Shown here in pieces: positions 1-8,551 of a stretch of DNA of 64,000 nucleotides (positions are counted from its first letter, which is position 1; each line of letters begins with the position of its first letter). The notes under the pieces are model-generated. The model had not been told where the DNA came from, searched no databases, and worked only from the letters and a program-made list of their open reading frames with translations. The stretch is from Phocaeicola dorei. Lineage in GTDB: Bacteria; Bacteroidota; Bacteroidia; Bacteroidales; Bacteroidaceae. The stretch is taken from NCBI RefSeq assembly GCF_013009555.1, contig NZ_CP046176.1, positions 651,501 through 715,500 of the forward strand, in the 5' to 3' direction. The translations under genes were made by a program, and so were the position numbers.

Positions 1-115
1 CAATCAGATTTCTATTCCGCAAGGACATAAGCATGGTACTATTATAAAAGTTCCTGAATCAGTTTTGCTGAACCTGAAAGCGGAGGAAGCTAAAAGATTC
101 CCTCAAAAAGACTAG
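1..115 (+). CDS. C-terminal tail of an unidentified protein (partial)
   Basis: An open frame (codons from position 2) enters the window and ends at TAG 113-115, coding 37 residues that finish in AKRFPQKD. Most of the gene lies outside the window. The tail has no recognisable motif, so no function is assigned. It reads in the same direction as the GH140-like gene that begins about 70 bases later, so the two may share a transcript. Confidence 0.5.
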   Translation, partial: NQISIPQGHKHGTIIKVPESVLLNLKAEEAKRFPQKD

Positions 116-183
116 TTATTACCCTGAATTGTTTACTTGAATAAGTTACTTTGGGCTTTGAAATTTATATGATAAATGCGCAA

Positions 184-1647
184 ATGAAAAACAAGAATCT
201 GGTATTATTTGTTCTTCTCTTTTTGTTGGGGGGAGAATTGACTTCGGCGTCAGCCCAAGGAAAGTCCGGGATCTATAAACCTTGGAGCCATGGACGACTG
301 AAAGTAAGTAAAGAAAATCGTTATCTGATGAATGCGGACGGAACTCCTTTTTTCTGGTTGGGGGATACAGGATGGCTGTTGCCCGAGAAACTGAACAGGG
401 ATGAAGCTGCTTATTATCTGGAACATTGTCGTCAGGCAGGATTTAATGTGGTACAAGTACAGACTATAAATGGAGTCCCTGCTATGAATTTCTATGGTCA
501 GTATTCCATGATAGATGGCTTTAACTTTAAGAATATAGACAGAAAAGGAGTTTATGGATATTGGGACCACATGGACTATATTATTCAGAAAGCTGAGCAG
601 AACGGTATTTATATAGCGATGGTATGTATCTGGGGAGGTTTGGTACGCTCCGGAAAGATGAATGTCGAAGAGGCCAAGGCGTATGGTAAATTTTTAGGTG
701 AACGATATAAAGATGCTCCTAATATCATTTGGGTAATCGGTGGAGATACATACGCCGACCGGAATACCGAGATTTGGGAAGCCTTGGCAAACAGCATTCT
801 TGCTGTGGACAAGAATCATATAATGACTTTTCATCCGTTTGGCCGTACATCTAGTGCTGCACATCTGAATAATAAGGAGTGGATGGATATGAATATGTTC
901 CAAAGTGGGCACAGACGCTATGGTCAGAAAAAAGGAGATGGTGATACTTCTGTAACCGGATTGGAGGAGGACAATTGGCGTTATGTAGAAGATGCTTTGT
1001 CTATGACTCCATTGAAGCCTGTTTTGGATGCAGAACCCAGTTATGAAGGTATTCCTCAGGGATTGCATGATCCTGCCCAGCCACTCTGGCGTGACTGTGA
1101 TGTAAGACGCTATGGGTATTGGTCTGTTTTTGCGGGTTCTTGCGGACATACGTACGGACATAACAATATCATGCAGTTCTTGAAACCGGGTACACCGGGT
1201 GGATATGGGGCTGATGGAATAGAGAAACCTTGGTATAAGGCGATGCAGGATCCCGGCTTCAATCAGATGAAATATCTGAAGAATCTGATGTTAACTTTCC
1301 CTTATTTTGAACGTGTACCAGATCAAAGTGTGATTGCCGGTACGAATGGGAATCGTTATGATAGAGCCATTGCTACTCGCGGAAAGGATTATTTGTTAGT
1401 ATACAATTATTCCGGAAACCCGATGTCTGTTGACTTGACTAAAATCAGTGGCGCAAAAAAGAAAGTATGGTGGTATAGCCCTAAGGATGGAAAACTTTCT
1501 TTTATAGGGGAATTTGATAGTAAAATTACTCCTTTTCTCTATGATGGCAGTTATAATCGAGATAATGATCAGGTATTGATTGCTGTAGATTCAAATAAGA
1601 ATTATATTTCTACCAAATGGTTCGAACTTCCCATGGTAAATCAATAG
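184..1647 (+). CDS. Exported DUF4038 glycoside hydrolase, GH140 (apiosidase)-like
   Basis: Likely a secreted retaining glycosidase of the DUF4038 type, the fold of the CAZy GH140 apiosidases that act on apiose in rhamnogalacturonan II. ATG 184 gives 487 residues and a clean signal peptide (MKNKNLVLFV, cleavage near SASAQ about residue 25). In-frame TTG 151 and ATG 169 would only lengthen the leader. The barrel starts at PFFWLGDTGWLL (residues 56-67). Candidate catalytic acids are D188 in IIWVIGGDTY and E284 in VLDAEPSYEG, at the places expected for GH140 as I recall the family. The last 90 or so residues look like the beta-sandwich (PF12904-like) usually found after DUF4038. It is the leftmost carbohydrate enzyme here but is separated from the main pectin cluster by two unrelated genes. 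The substrate cannot be fixed from sequence alone. Confidence 0.75.
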   Translation: MKNKNLVLFVLLFLLGGELTSASAQGKSGIYKPWSHGRLKVSKENRYLMNADGTPFFWLGDTGWLLPEKLNRDEAAYYLEHCRQAGFNVVQVQTINGVPAMNFYGQYSMIDGFNFKNIDRKGVYGYWDHMDYIIQKAEQNGIYIAMVCIWGGLVRSGKMNVEEAKAYGKFLGERYKDAPNIIWVIGGDTYADRNTEIWEALANSILAVDKNHIMTFHPFGRTSSAAHLNNKEWMDMNMFQSGHRRYGQKKGDGDTSVTGLEEDNWRYVEDALSMTPLKPVLDAEPSYEGIPQGLHDPAQPLWRDCDVRRYGYWSVFAGSCGHTYGHNNIMQFLKPGTPGGYGADGIEKPWYKAMQDPGFNQMKYLKNLMLTFPYFERVPDQSVIAGTNGNRYDRAIATRGKDYLLVYNYSGNPMSVDLTKISGAKKKVWWYSPKDGKLSFIGEFDSKITPFLYDGSYNRDNDQVLIAVDSNKNYISTKWFELPMVNQ

Positions 1648-1717
1648 TGTTTTGAGGAATACAGCCAAAAAGTCTTATTAAGTCTTAATGAAACGGGAAA
1701 AGTCAATGCGGAAATTG

Positions 1718-1725
1718 TAATTTTG
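1718..1725 (+). promoter_or_regulatory. Bacteroides-type -7 box (TAATTTTG)
   Basis: TAATTTTG matches the Bacteroides consensus TAnnTTTG and ends 17 bases before ATG 1743. No convincing -33 element was found upstream. It probably drives the small exported protein at 1743 and perhaps the helicase that follows. Confidence 0.5.
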
Positions 1726-1742
1726 AAAAAACACATTTACAA

Positions 1743-2483
1743 ATGAAACGCATTGGCTTTTTCTTATTCTTTTGCATTCTTTCCTTGTATGGTCTGGCAC
1801 AAGCTGAAAATGACAAGGATACGCTCATCATCCGACAAGATAAAATCAATGAATTTATCAATGAGATGAATGAGGTTGATAAAAGTATGGATTTTATAAA
1901 CGAACCTCCTACATTGACACCTCCCGTTTTATCTGATACGCTGCGGATGCCAAAATTTGATTTAACTCCTCGTGAAGAAATGCCTAAAATATCTCCCTAT
2001 ACTTTTTCCGGGAATCCTTTCGGCCATGATTATATAGATGGACGTGCTTATCAGATTAATAATACAGGGATTCTGAGTGGTTATCATTCATTTCAAGGAT
2101 TGCCTTCTATAGGCGAGGCACGCAATGTCGGGGTGATGTATACCCAGCGGCTCAATGATTTTATAACCGTGACAGGAGGAGTATATGCTGCTAAATACAA
2201 TGTATATGGAGTCCGCTTTAATGATTTCGGTGGTAAGGGAAAATTGTCTTTTCGCATTAATGACAGGATGAAAATTAATATGTTCGGCACATATTCTGTG
2301 TATAATGGATACGGCATGACTCCGGCCTCTCAGCTTTTTATGAATCAAAATTCATACGGAGGTACTTTGGAATTCAAAATATCGGATAGTTTCGGTATTG
2401 AAGCGGGGGCAGAGAGGGAATTTAATCCGATGACCCGCAAATGGGAAACCCATCCTATTATTATGCCGGTATTCTATAAATGA
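1743..2483 (+). CDS. Exported protein of unknown function, beta-rich
   Basis: A 246-residue protein with a signal peptide (MKRIGFFLFFCILSLYGLAQ, cleavage after about residue 20). Residues 25-90 are polar and proline-rich and look unfolded or linker-like. Residues 100-246 are made of alternating hydrophobic and aromatic strands (YTQRLNDFITVTGGVYAAKY, then KLSFRINDRMKINMFGTYS), as in a small outer-membrane barrel or beta-sheet protein, but the C-terminus (VFYK) is not a typical barrel end. I do not recognise a named family. Only 21 bases separate it from the helicase ATG at 2505, so the two may be co-transcribed, though nothing links them functionally. Confidence 0.7.
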   Translation: MKRIGFFLFFCILSLYGLAQAENDKDTLIIRQDKINEFINEMNEVDKSMDFINEPPTLTPPVLSDTLRMPKFDLTPREEMPKISPYTFSGNPFGHDYIDGRAYQINNTGILSGYHSFQGLPSIGEARNVGVMYTQRLNDFITVTGGVYAAKYNVYGVRFNDFGGKGKLSFRINDRMKINMFGTYSVYNGYGMTPASQLFMNQNSYGGTLEFKISDSFGIEAGAEREFNPMTRKWETHPIIMPVFYK

Positions 2484-2504
2484 TAAATTGTGTATCTTTA
2501 CGGC

Positions 2505-5500
2505 ATGAATGAAGAAATAGCAGAGTATTACGAAGAATTATACAGGCTTTATATAGACGAGAACCAGCCATTAGAACGCCGTTACAGACAATTGCGTGAA
2601 TCATTGGAGCGTGTGGTGCGTGAACGGATACAAGGGAATAGTTTGCAGACCACTGATTTGGCCGCCCGTATTAATTATGTAGCCACTCAATATGAACTGG
2701 ATATAAAAGAGCAGAACCAGTTACATACATTTCGTTTGACTTCCAATGATATTTTGAATCATCGTAAGTTTCCTGCCAAAGAAGAGTTTCTACGTGATTT
2801 ACGTGCAGTGGCTTTTGCGTATAGGAAGATGTTTGCACAAGATATTCCTTTGAAATTATTCTCGGTTCTTCCTAAACAAGAAATAACATCTTTAGGGAAA
2901 AAAGAAAAGAAGGAATACATCCGTCGTATACGGGTATGCTTTGATTATGCCGATGATACCTATCTGTATGTACATCCTGTAGATATAATAGCTGATGAAC
3001 CTATTCGGGTTGTTTATAATAAACCCGGTATAAACCATGAATTTGAAGAAACTATAAAGGAACTTTGGCGATATGCCCAGCTTAATCTTTTGGATGTTTT
3101 TGTAGATAGGGAAGGAATTTATACCCCTTCTTTTATCGTATTGGAGCCGGATTATCTAATAGATATCAGTTCACTGGCAGAATGCTACAAGGATTATGGC
3201 AGCCATCCGGCAAATTACTTTTTAAGCCGGTTGGTTCCGATTGATAACGCCCGGCCTTTGCTGCTGGGAAATATAGCCAATCTTTTTCTGGATGAATGGA
3301 TACATGCAGGTGAGGAGGAACCGGACTATATAGACTGTATGAAGAAGGCGTTCCGGCAGTATCCCATCGAACTGGCTGCTTGTGCCGAACTTCGTGACCC
3401 GTCCAAAGAGAAAGAGTTTGCCAAGGATTGCCGGATGCACTTTGAGCATATACGGGATATCGTGCAGCATACTTTTCTGGAACCTGGTTATAACTTGGAT
3501 AAAAAGGATGCTGTTCTGGAACCGTCTTATATTTGTGAGGCATTGGGTATTCAGGGACGTTTGGACTATATGCAGCGGGATATGAGCAGTTTTATCGAAA
3601 TGAAATCGGGAAAAGCAGATGAATTCTCCATACAGGGAAAAGTGGAACCCAAGGAAAACAACAAGGTTCAGATGTTGCTATATATGGCGGTACTGGAATA
3701 CAGCATGGGACAGGACCGGCGGCGTATGCATCCCTATTTGCTTTATACCCGTTATCCTTTATTATACCCTGCCAGAGCATCGTGGGCTCAGGTAAGGCGG
3801 GTTATCAATCTGCGCAACCGTATTGTTGCTGCCGAGTATGGGGTACAATTCCATAATCATTCTGATTTTACACGAAATTTGTTAGCGCAAATTAATCCGG
3901 AGGTAATGAATGAAAGAAAGTTGCGTGGAAGATTCTGGGAACAGTATCTGAAGCCTTCTATCTCACGTTTCCGAGAAAAACTGTCGGCATTGGAACCTTT
4001 GGAGCAGGCCTATTTCTATACGCTTTATAATTTCATTACAAAAGAACTTTATACCTCCAAATCGGGGGATGTGGATTATGAAGGACGTGCAGGGGCTTCA
4101 GCTCTTTGGCTGAGTACACTGGATGAGAAACGTGAGGCAGGGGAAATATTATATGATTTGCAGATCATTGAGAATAAGGCGTCACAGGTTCATAAGGCTT
4201 ATATACTCTTGTCCATTCCGCAATATGACGAAATGTTTCTTCCTAATTTCCGTACAGGAGATGTGGTTGTATTGTATGAGCGTAATCATGATTCGGATAA
4301 TGTGACCAATAAAATGGTTTTTAAGGGTAACATCGAGCAGATTACAGATACAGAGTTGCGTATTCGGCTACGTGCCACACAGCGTAATGTTTCGGTCTTT
4401 CCTCCGGACAGCCGTTATGCTGTAGAACATGATACGATGGATACTACATTTCGCAGTATGTATTTGGGACTTTCTGCTTTTCTGGATGCGAATACGGAAA
4501 GACGGGAGTTGTTGCTGGGACAACGTTCCCCCCGCTTTGATTCGTCTTTTGATGAAGCTATAGCGCAGGCCGGTGATGATTTTGAGAGAGTGGTGTTGAA
4601 AGCGCAAGCGGCCCGTGATTACTTTCTTCTGGTGGGACCTCCCGGAACAGGAAAGACTTCAAGAGCGTTGCGTAGAATGGTGGAACATTTTTATGCAACA
4701 TCATCTATGCAGATATTGTTACTAGCTTATACCAACCGGGCTGTGGATGAAATATGTCAGTCACTTTCTTCTATAACCTCCGGTATAGATTATATACGGG
4801 TGGGAAGTGAACTTTCCTGTGATGTACGTTTTAGAGGACATCTGTTGGAGAATATATTGGCGGAATGTAACAGCAGGCGGGAGGTGAATACCCGTATGAC
4901 AGATTGCAGAGTGTATGTTGGAACCGTGGCCTCTATTGCGGCTAAGGCTGAACTTTTTAAATTAAAACGTTTTGATGTAGCCATAGTGGATGAGGCTACC
5001 CAAATATTGGAACCCCAATTGTTGGGTATTCTGTGTGCCAAGTTTGCTGATGAAAGAAATGCAGTCGGTAAATTTATTCTGATAGGTGATCATAAACAGT
5101 TACCTGCCGTTATTTTGCAGAATAGCGGACATTCTGAAGTGCATGATGAGGGGCTGAGGAAAGTCGGACTTTTTAATTTAAAAGATTCTCTGTTTGAGCG
5201 GCTTTATCGTTTTCATTTAAAAGAAGAATCTCCTAAAGCGATAGATATGCTTTGCCGTCAGGGGCGTATGCATCCGGGAGTGGCTTTTTTTCCCAATAAA
5301 GCATTTTATGCTGGAAGATTGGAAGCTTTGGGACTACCTCATCAGTTGGAACACATAGAGGCTCCAGTACGTTTTATTCCTTCGGAACAGGATTTGGAGA
5401 GCATTTCCGGAAAGACAAACCAATATGAGGCACGGATTGTTGCCGGTTTGGCCAGAGAGGTGTATCTGGCTTATGAAGAGGAATTTGATCCGAATCGAAC

Positions 5501-5831
5501 GTTAGGGATCATTACTCCTTATCGAAGTCAGATTGCTTTGATACGTAAAGAGCTTCAGACATTGGCTATTCCTGCTCTGAGTAGGATTTCCATTGACACG
5601 GTAGAACGGTATCAGGGCAGCGAACGTGATGTTATTATTTATTCTTTTTGTGTGAATCACCTCTATCAATTAAGGTTTCTGCCTAACCTGACAGAAGAAG
5701 ACGGCGTACAGATTGACCGTAAGCTGAATGTCGCTTTAACGCGTGCACGCAAGCAACTTTTTATCACAGGAGTCCCTGAAATATTAAATCATAATTCTAT
5801 CTATCAACATCTTCTGAAAACTATTTATTAG
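2505..5831 (+). CDS. Dna2-like PD-(D/E)XK nuclease / SF1 DNA helicase
   Basis: A 1108-residue cytoplasmic enzyme joining a RecB/Cas4-type nuclease to a superfamily 1 helicase, as in Dna2 and related repair enzymes. The nuclease core is near residues 350-370: GRLDYM supplies the metal-binding Asp and FIEMKSGKA the E-x-K pair. The helicase begins near residue 705 with Walker A GPPGTGKT (about 711), followed by Walker B VDEAT (about 828), motif III-like LIGDHKQLPAVI, and at the C-terminus ERYQGSERDVIIYSF and LNVALTRARKQL, typical of SF1B (Upf1/Dna2) helicases. I do not see the CxxC group that would complete a Dna2/AddB iron-sulfur cluster. ATG 2505 is preferred to GTG 2490. The gene is unrelated to the neighbouring pectin genes; repair or resection of DNA ends is the likely job, but a defence role cannot be excluded. 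Confidence 0.85.
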   Translation: MNEEIAEYYEELYRLYIDENQPLERRYRQLRESLERVVRERIQGNSLQTTDLAARINYVATQYELDIKEQNQLHTFRLTSNDILNHRKFPAKEEFLRDLRAVAFAYRKMFAQDIPLKLFSVLPKQEITSLGKKEKKEYIRRIRVCFDYADDTYLYVHPVDIIADEPIRVVYNKPGINHEFEETIKELWRYAQLNLLDVFVDREGIYTPSFIVLEPDYLIDISSLAECYKDYGSHPANYFLSRLVPIDNARPLLLGNIANLFLDEWIHAGEEEPDYIDCMKKAFRQYPIELAACAELRDPSKEKEFAKDCRMHFEHIRDIVQHTFLEPGYNLDKKDAVLEPSYICEALGIQGRLDYMQRDMSSFIEMKSGKADEFSIQGKVEPKENNKVQMLLYMAVLEYSMGQDRRRMHPYLLYTRYPLLYPARASWAQVRRVINLRNRIVAAEYGVQFHNHSDFTRNLLAQINPEVMNERKLRGRFWEQYLKPSISRFREKLSALEPLEQAYFYTLYNFITKELYTSKSGDVDYEGRAGASALWLSTLDEKREAGEILYDLQIIENKASQVHKAYILLSIPQYDEMFLPNFRTGDVVVLYERNHDSDNVTNKMVFKGNIEQITDTELRIRLRATQRNVSVFPPDSRYAVEHDTMDTTFRSMYLGLSAFLDANTERRELLLGQRSPRFDSSFDEAIAQAGDDFERVVLKAQAARDYFLLVGPPGTGKTSRALRRMVEHFYATSSMQILLLAYTNRAVDEICQSLSSITSGIDYIRVGSELSCDVRFRGHLLENILAECNSRREVNTRMTDCRVYVGTVASIAAKAELFKLKRFDVAIVDEATQILEPQLLGILCAKFADERNAVGKFILIGDHKQLPAVILQNSGHSEVHDEGLRKVGLFNLKDSLFERLYRFHLKEESPKAIDMLCRQGRMHPGVAFFPNKAFYAGRLEALGLPHQLEHIEAPVRFIPSEQDLESISGKTNQYEARIVAGLAREVYLAYEEEFDPNRTLGIITPYRSQIALIRKELQTLAIPALSRISIDTVERYQGSERDVIIYSFCVNHLYQLRFLPNLTEEDGVQIDRKLNVALTRARKQLFITGVPEILNHNSIYQHLLKTIY

Positions 5832-5839
5832 GGAAAACA

Positions 5840-5873
5840 CACCACAGACTACTTAGATGTGTAGTCTGTGGTG
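5840..5873. terminator. Bidirectional terminator-like hairpin
   Basis: A perfect 13-bp stem (CACCACAGACTAC 5840-5852 pairing with 5861-5873) around an 8-base loop. It lies between the stop of the helicase gene (+) and the stop of the MFS gene (-), so it can serve both. The tails on either side are T-rich only in part. Confidence 0.75.
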
Positions 5874-5883
5874 AATTCTTTAA

Positions 5884-7359
5884 TTAGGCATCAACCGGTT
5901 TGTATTTGGGAACCAATGCTTTCATGATAATCCAACCAACTAAATAAGCTACGGCACATACACAGAATATGATGAAGTAGCCGGCAGGTTTCCCTTCGAA
6001 TCCCATAAAAGTCATATTCGTTTCTGCTGCATAGTCAAACAGTCTGCCTGATCCCATATTAATGCAGAATGAACCTATACCACCTGCCATACCACCAATA
6101 CCTACGATAGTAGCGATGGTGCTTTTGGGGAACATATCGCCTACTACAGAGTAAATATTAGCAGACCATGATTGGTGTGCCGCACCTGCAATACCGATGA
6201 TAATGATAGGATACCAATATGAATAATTGCCTAAAGGTTGGGCAAACAGTGCCAGCAATGGGAACAAGGCAAAGATAAGCATAGCCTGCATACGGGCTGC
6301 ATACGGATTCTTACCAGTTTTGTTAATGATAATAGTAGGTAACTTACCACCATAAATAGATAACATGGTGATAGCGTATAATACGAAAATCAACATTTGT
6401 GCAGTACCTGTGTCTGAGGCGAAACCATATACATCCGAAATATATGCCGGAGTCCAGAAAAGGAAGAACCACCATACGCCGTCAGTCATGAATTTACCGA
6501 CAAATACAGCCCATGTTTGGGGAAATTTGAAACATTGCAAGAATGAAATCTTCTTGTTGTCAAAGTCGTTGGCGGCAGCTTGTTGTGCTTTAGATTCTTC
6601 AGGATTGTTGTTGTCTTGTTCAATATATTCCAATTCGGCAGCATTCACGCGAGGGTTGACATTGGGTTTCTTGTAGAGGAACATCCAAAGTCCCATCCAG
6701 ATGAAACCTAAGCCACCGATAACGATGAAAGCCATTTCCCATCCATTACCCACACCAATGCTTTGAAAATAACGCGCCAAGGGAGGAATAGTGATCGGAG
6801 CAGCTAACGCGCCTACTGTAGAGCCGGCATTGAAGATGGAAGTGGAGTATGCACGGTCCTTTTTCGGGAAATATTCGGCTGTCACCTTAATAGCTGCCGG
6901 GAAGTTTCCTGCTTCACCTACACCCAATACAATTCGGGCAGCAATAAAGTAATAAACGCTGGTAATGGCGATAGTTGAAGCGACAGCTCCTGTTGCAGAA
7001 AGCATTTCTTCTGCATTATGAATACCTAATGTCTCTTCGGTAGCCCAGCCGCACAATGCATGGAGACAAGCTCCTAAAGACCAGACGAAGATAGCCCAAA
7101 GATAACCTTTTTTAGTCCCCATCCAATCGATGAAACGACCGGCGAACAGGTTGGCGATAGCATATACTATAGAAAAAATAGCTGTGATATCTCCGTAATT
7201 CGAATCCGTCCAGTGAAATTCCGGAGCAATGAAGTCTTTCCAGGTTAGTGAAAGCACCTGACGGTCGAGGTAATTGACTGTAGTGGCAAAGAATAGCAGA
7301 CCACAGATTATCCATCTGAAGTTTGTCATCTTCTCACCTACTTTTTGAAATGTACTCAT
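5884..7359 (-). CDS. MFS transporter, hexuronate (ExuT)-type
   Basis: An inner-membrane major facilitator of 491 residues, resembling the anion:cation symporter family that takes up galacturonate and glucuronate. The start at 7359 gives MSTFQKVGEKMTNFRWIICG; an alternative ATG at 7329 gives MTNFRWIICG, closer to the family's usual N-terminus. Motifs include FFATTVNYLDRQVLSLTW in helix 1, the loop 2-3 signature FAGRFIDWMGTKKGY, and LGVGEAGNFPAAIKVTAEYF, which is characteristic of this sugar-acid group. A hydrophilic stretch (NNNPEESKAQQ) marks the central loop between two sets of six helices. It has its own promoter (-7 box at 7402-7395) with a partial match to the pectin operator. Likely cargo is a monomeric uronate made by the pectin enzymes nearby; the exact substrate is inferred. 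Confidence 0.85.
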   Translation of the reverse strand: MSTFQKVGEKMTNFRWIICGLLFFATTVNYLDRQVLSLTWKDFIAPEFHWTDSNYGDITAIFSIVYAIANLFAGRFIDWMGTKKGYLWAIFVWSLGACLHALCGWATEETLGIHNAEEMLSATGAVASTIAITSVYYFIAARIVLGVGEAGNFPAAIKVTAEYFPKKDRAYSTSIFNAGSTVGALAAPITIPPLARYFQSIGVGNGWEMAFIVIGGLGFIWMGLWMFLYKKPNVNPRVNAAELEYIEQDNNNPEESKAQQAAANDFDNKKISFLQCFKFPQTWAVFVGKFMTDGVWWFFLFWTPAYISDVYGFASDTGTAQMLIFVLYAITMLSIYGGKLPTIIINKTGKNPYAARMQAMLIFALFPLLALFAQPLGNYSYWYPIIIIGIAGAAHQSWSANIYSVVGDMFPKSTIATIVGIGGMAGGIGSFCINMGSGRLFDYAAETNMTFMGFEGKPAGYFIIFCVCAVAYLVGWIIMKALVPKYKPVDA

Positions 7360-7394
7360 GATAATAGATTTAATTATGTTTTTCTTATTAGACG

Positions 7395-7447
7395 CAAAAA
7401 TAACCATTCTGTACCTATTCTCTATGCAAAAATTGGTGGAAAGCCTG
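7395..7447 (-). promoter_or_regulatory. MFS promoter with partial operator match
   Basis: On the minus strand the -7 box TATTTTTG occupies 7402-7395, 36 bases before ATG 7359. The minus-strand run ACCAATTTTTGC begins at 7437, which puts ACCAATTTTT at the same distance from the -7 box as in the two strong operators at 18346 and 29440. The upstream half (CACATAA) is not conserved here. Confidence 0.5.
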
Positions 7448-7475
7448 TATAAATCGGTACAATGGTAAGATTTCT

Positions 7476-7540
7476 AAAAAAACATTCCGAATGTCGCAAA
7501 AAACCTAAAAACGGGTTGATTTCTTGCAACATTCAGAATG
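7476..7540 (-). terminator. Rho-independent terminator of the IIC-kduI operon
   Basis: Read on the minus strand, a 17-bp stem (7540-7524 pairing with 7499-7483, with two G-U pairs) is followed by seven T residues (7482-7476). It lies 36 bases downstream of the kduI stop and upstream of the MFS promoter, so the MFS gene is a separate unit. Confidence 0.85.
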
Positions 7541-7576
7541 ACAAGAGTTAATGAGTAATGGTGTGTACCATTCTAC

Positions 7577-8533
7577 TTATCTCATATCTGTGTATTTTAT
7601 TTCATCCTTGTCACTGTATTTCAGGTTTTCACCTCCCATACCCCAAATAAAGGTATAGTTGCTGGTACCTGCAGCGGCGTGGATAGACCATTCCGGAGAA
7701 GTAATGGCTTGTTCATTATGTAACCATACCAGACGTTCTTCTTGCGGTTCGCCCATCAGGTGGCAAATGGCATTTCCTTCAGGCAGGTTGAAATAGAAGT
7801 AGGCTTCCATACGACGGGTATGTGTATGGGCCGGCATGGTGTTCCATACAGAACCCGGAGCCAGTTCGGTAAGTCCCATCTGCAATTGATTTGTACCACC
7901 GTTTTTTACTCTTTCCAGCACATCCTTTACAATTAATTGGTTTACAATACGGTCGTTGCTGTCTTCCATTTTTCCATAATGATCTGAAATGGCCAAAGCA
8001 TATTGTTTAGGATTTGCTTTTTGAAGTTTAGCGTCAGTAGTGATCAATTGAGTAACGTATGGTTTGTAAGCCGGTGCCGAATTGATATAGAATTTGGCCG
8101 GTTTGGTAGCGTCATTACTTTTGAAAGTAACCTCTTTATTTCCGCAACCTACATAGAGTGCTTCCTTGTATTTCATAGGATATTCTTTACCGTCTACAGT
8201 AACCACACCATCACCCCCTACATTGATGACCCCTAGTTCACGTCGTTCAAGGAAGTAAGTGATTTCCGGACCCAGTTCGCGGAAAGTTTCTAACTTTAGT
8301 ATTTTGTTTACTGGCATAGCTCCTCCGTAGATAAGACGGTCATAAAGGGTGTATGTAACATTGATTTCATCCGGTGCCATCACCTTTTCCATCATAAATG
8401 AGCTACGAAGACGTTCTGTATCATAGTGTTTCACATCTTGCGGATGGCAAGCGGTCTGTACTTTGTAATTTACTTGAGCTGAAGCTGCCAAAGCAGAAAC
8501 ACTCAGCATCATTGCAATTGCTAATTTTTTCAT
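7577..8533 (-). CDS. kduI: 5-dehydro-4-deoxy-D-glucuronate isomerase (KduI), with signal peptide
   Basis: KduI isomerises 5-keto-4-deoxyuronate (DKI) to 2,5-diketo-3-deoxygluconate (DKII), a step in breakdown of the unsaturated uronates left by pectin lyases. This 318-residue protein keeps the whole family: [14 protein letters not shown] (94-107), [15 protein letters not shown] (220-234), the metal ligands H236, H238 and E243 in [13 protein letters not shown], and H285 in EWSIHAAAG. Each ligand is exactly 40 residues after its counterpart in the 278-residue E. coli enzyme (H196, H198, E203, H245). Part of the excess is an N-terminal signal peptide ([20 protein letters not shown], cleavage near 20); the rest is an internal insertion near residues 170-215. 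The enzyme therefore looks periplasmic, whereas textbook KduI is cytoplasmic. It follows the IIC gene by 18 bases on the same strand. Confidence 0.93.
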   Translation of the reverse strand: MKKLAIAMMLSVSALAASAQVNYKVQTACHPQDVKHYDTERLRSSFMMEKVMAPDEINVTYTLYDRLIYGGAMPVNKILKLETFRELGPEITYFLERRELGVINVGGDGVVTVDGKEYPMKYKEALYVGCGNKEVTFKSNDATKPAKFYINSAPAYKPYVTQLITTDAKLQKANPKQYALAISDHYGKMEDSNDRIVNQLIVKDVLERVKNGGTNQLQMGLTELAPGSVWNTMPAHTHTRRMEAYFYFNLPEGNAICHLMGEPQEERLVWLHNEQAITSPEWSIHAAAGTSNYTFIWGMGGENLKYSDKDEIKYTDMR

Positions 8534-8551
8534 AATCGTTATCTTTAAATT

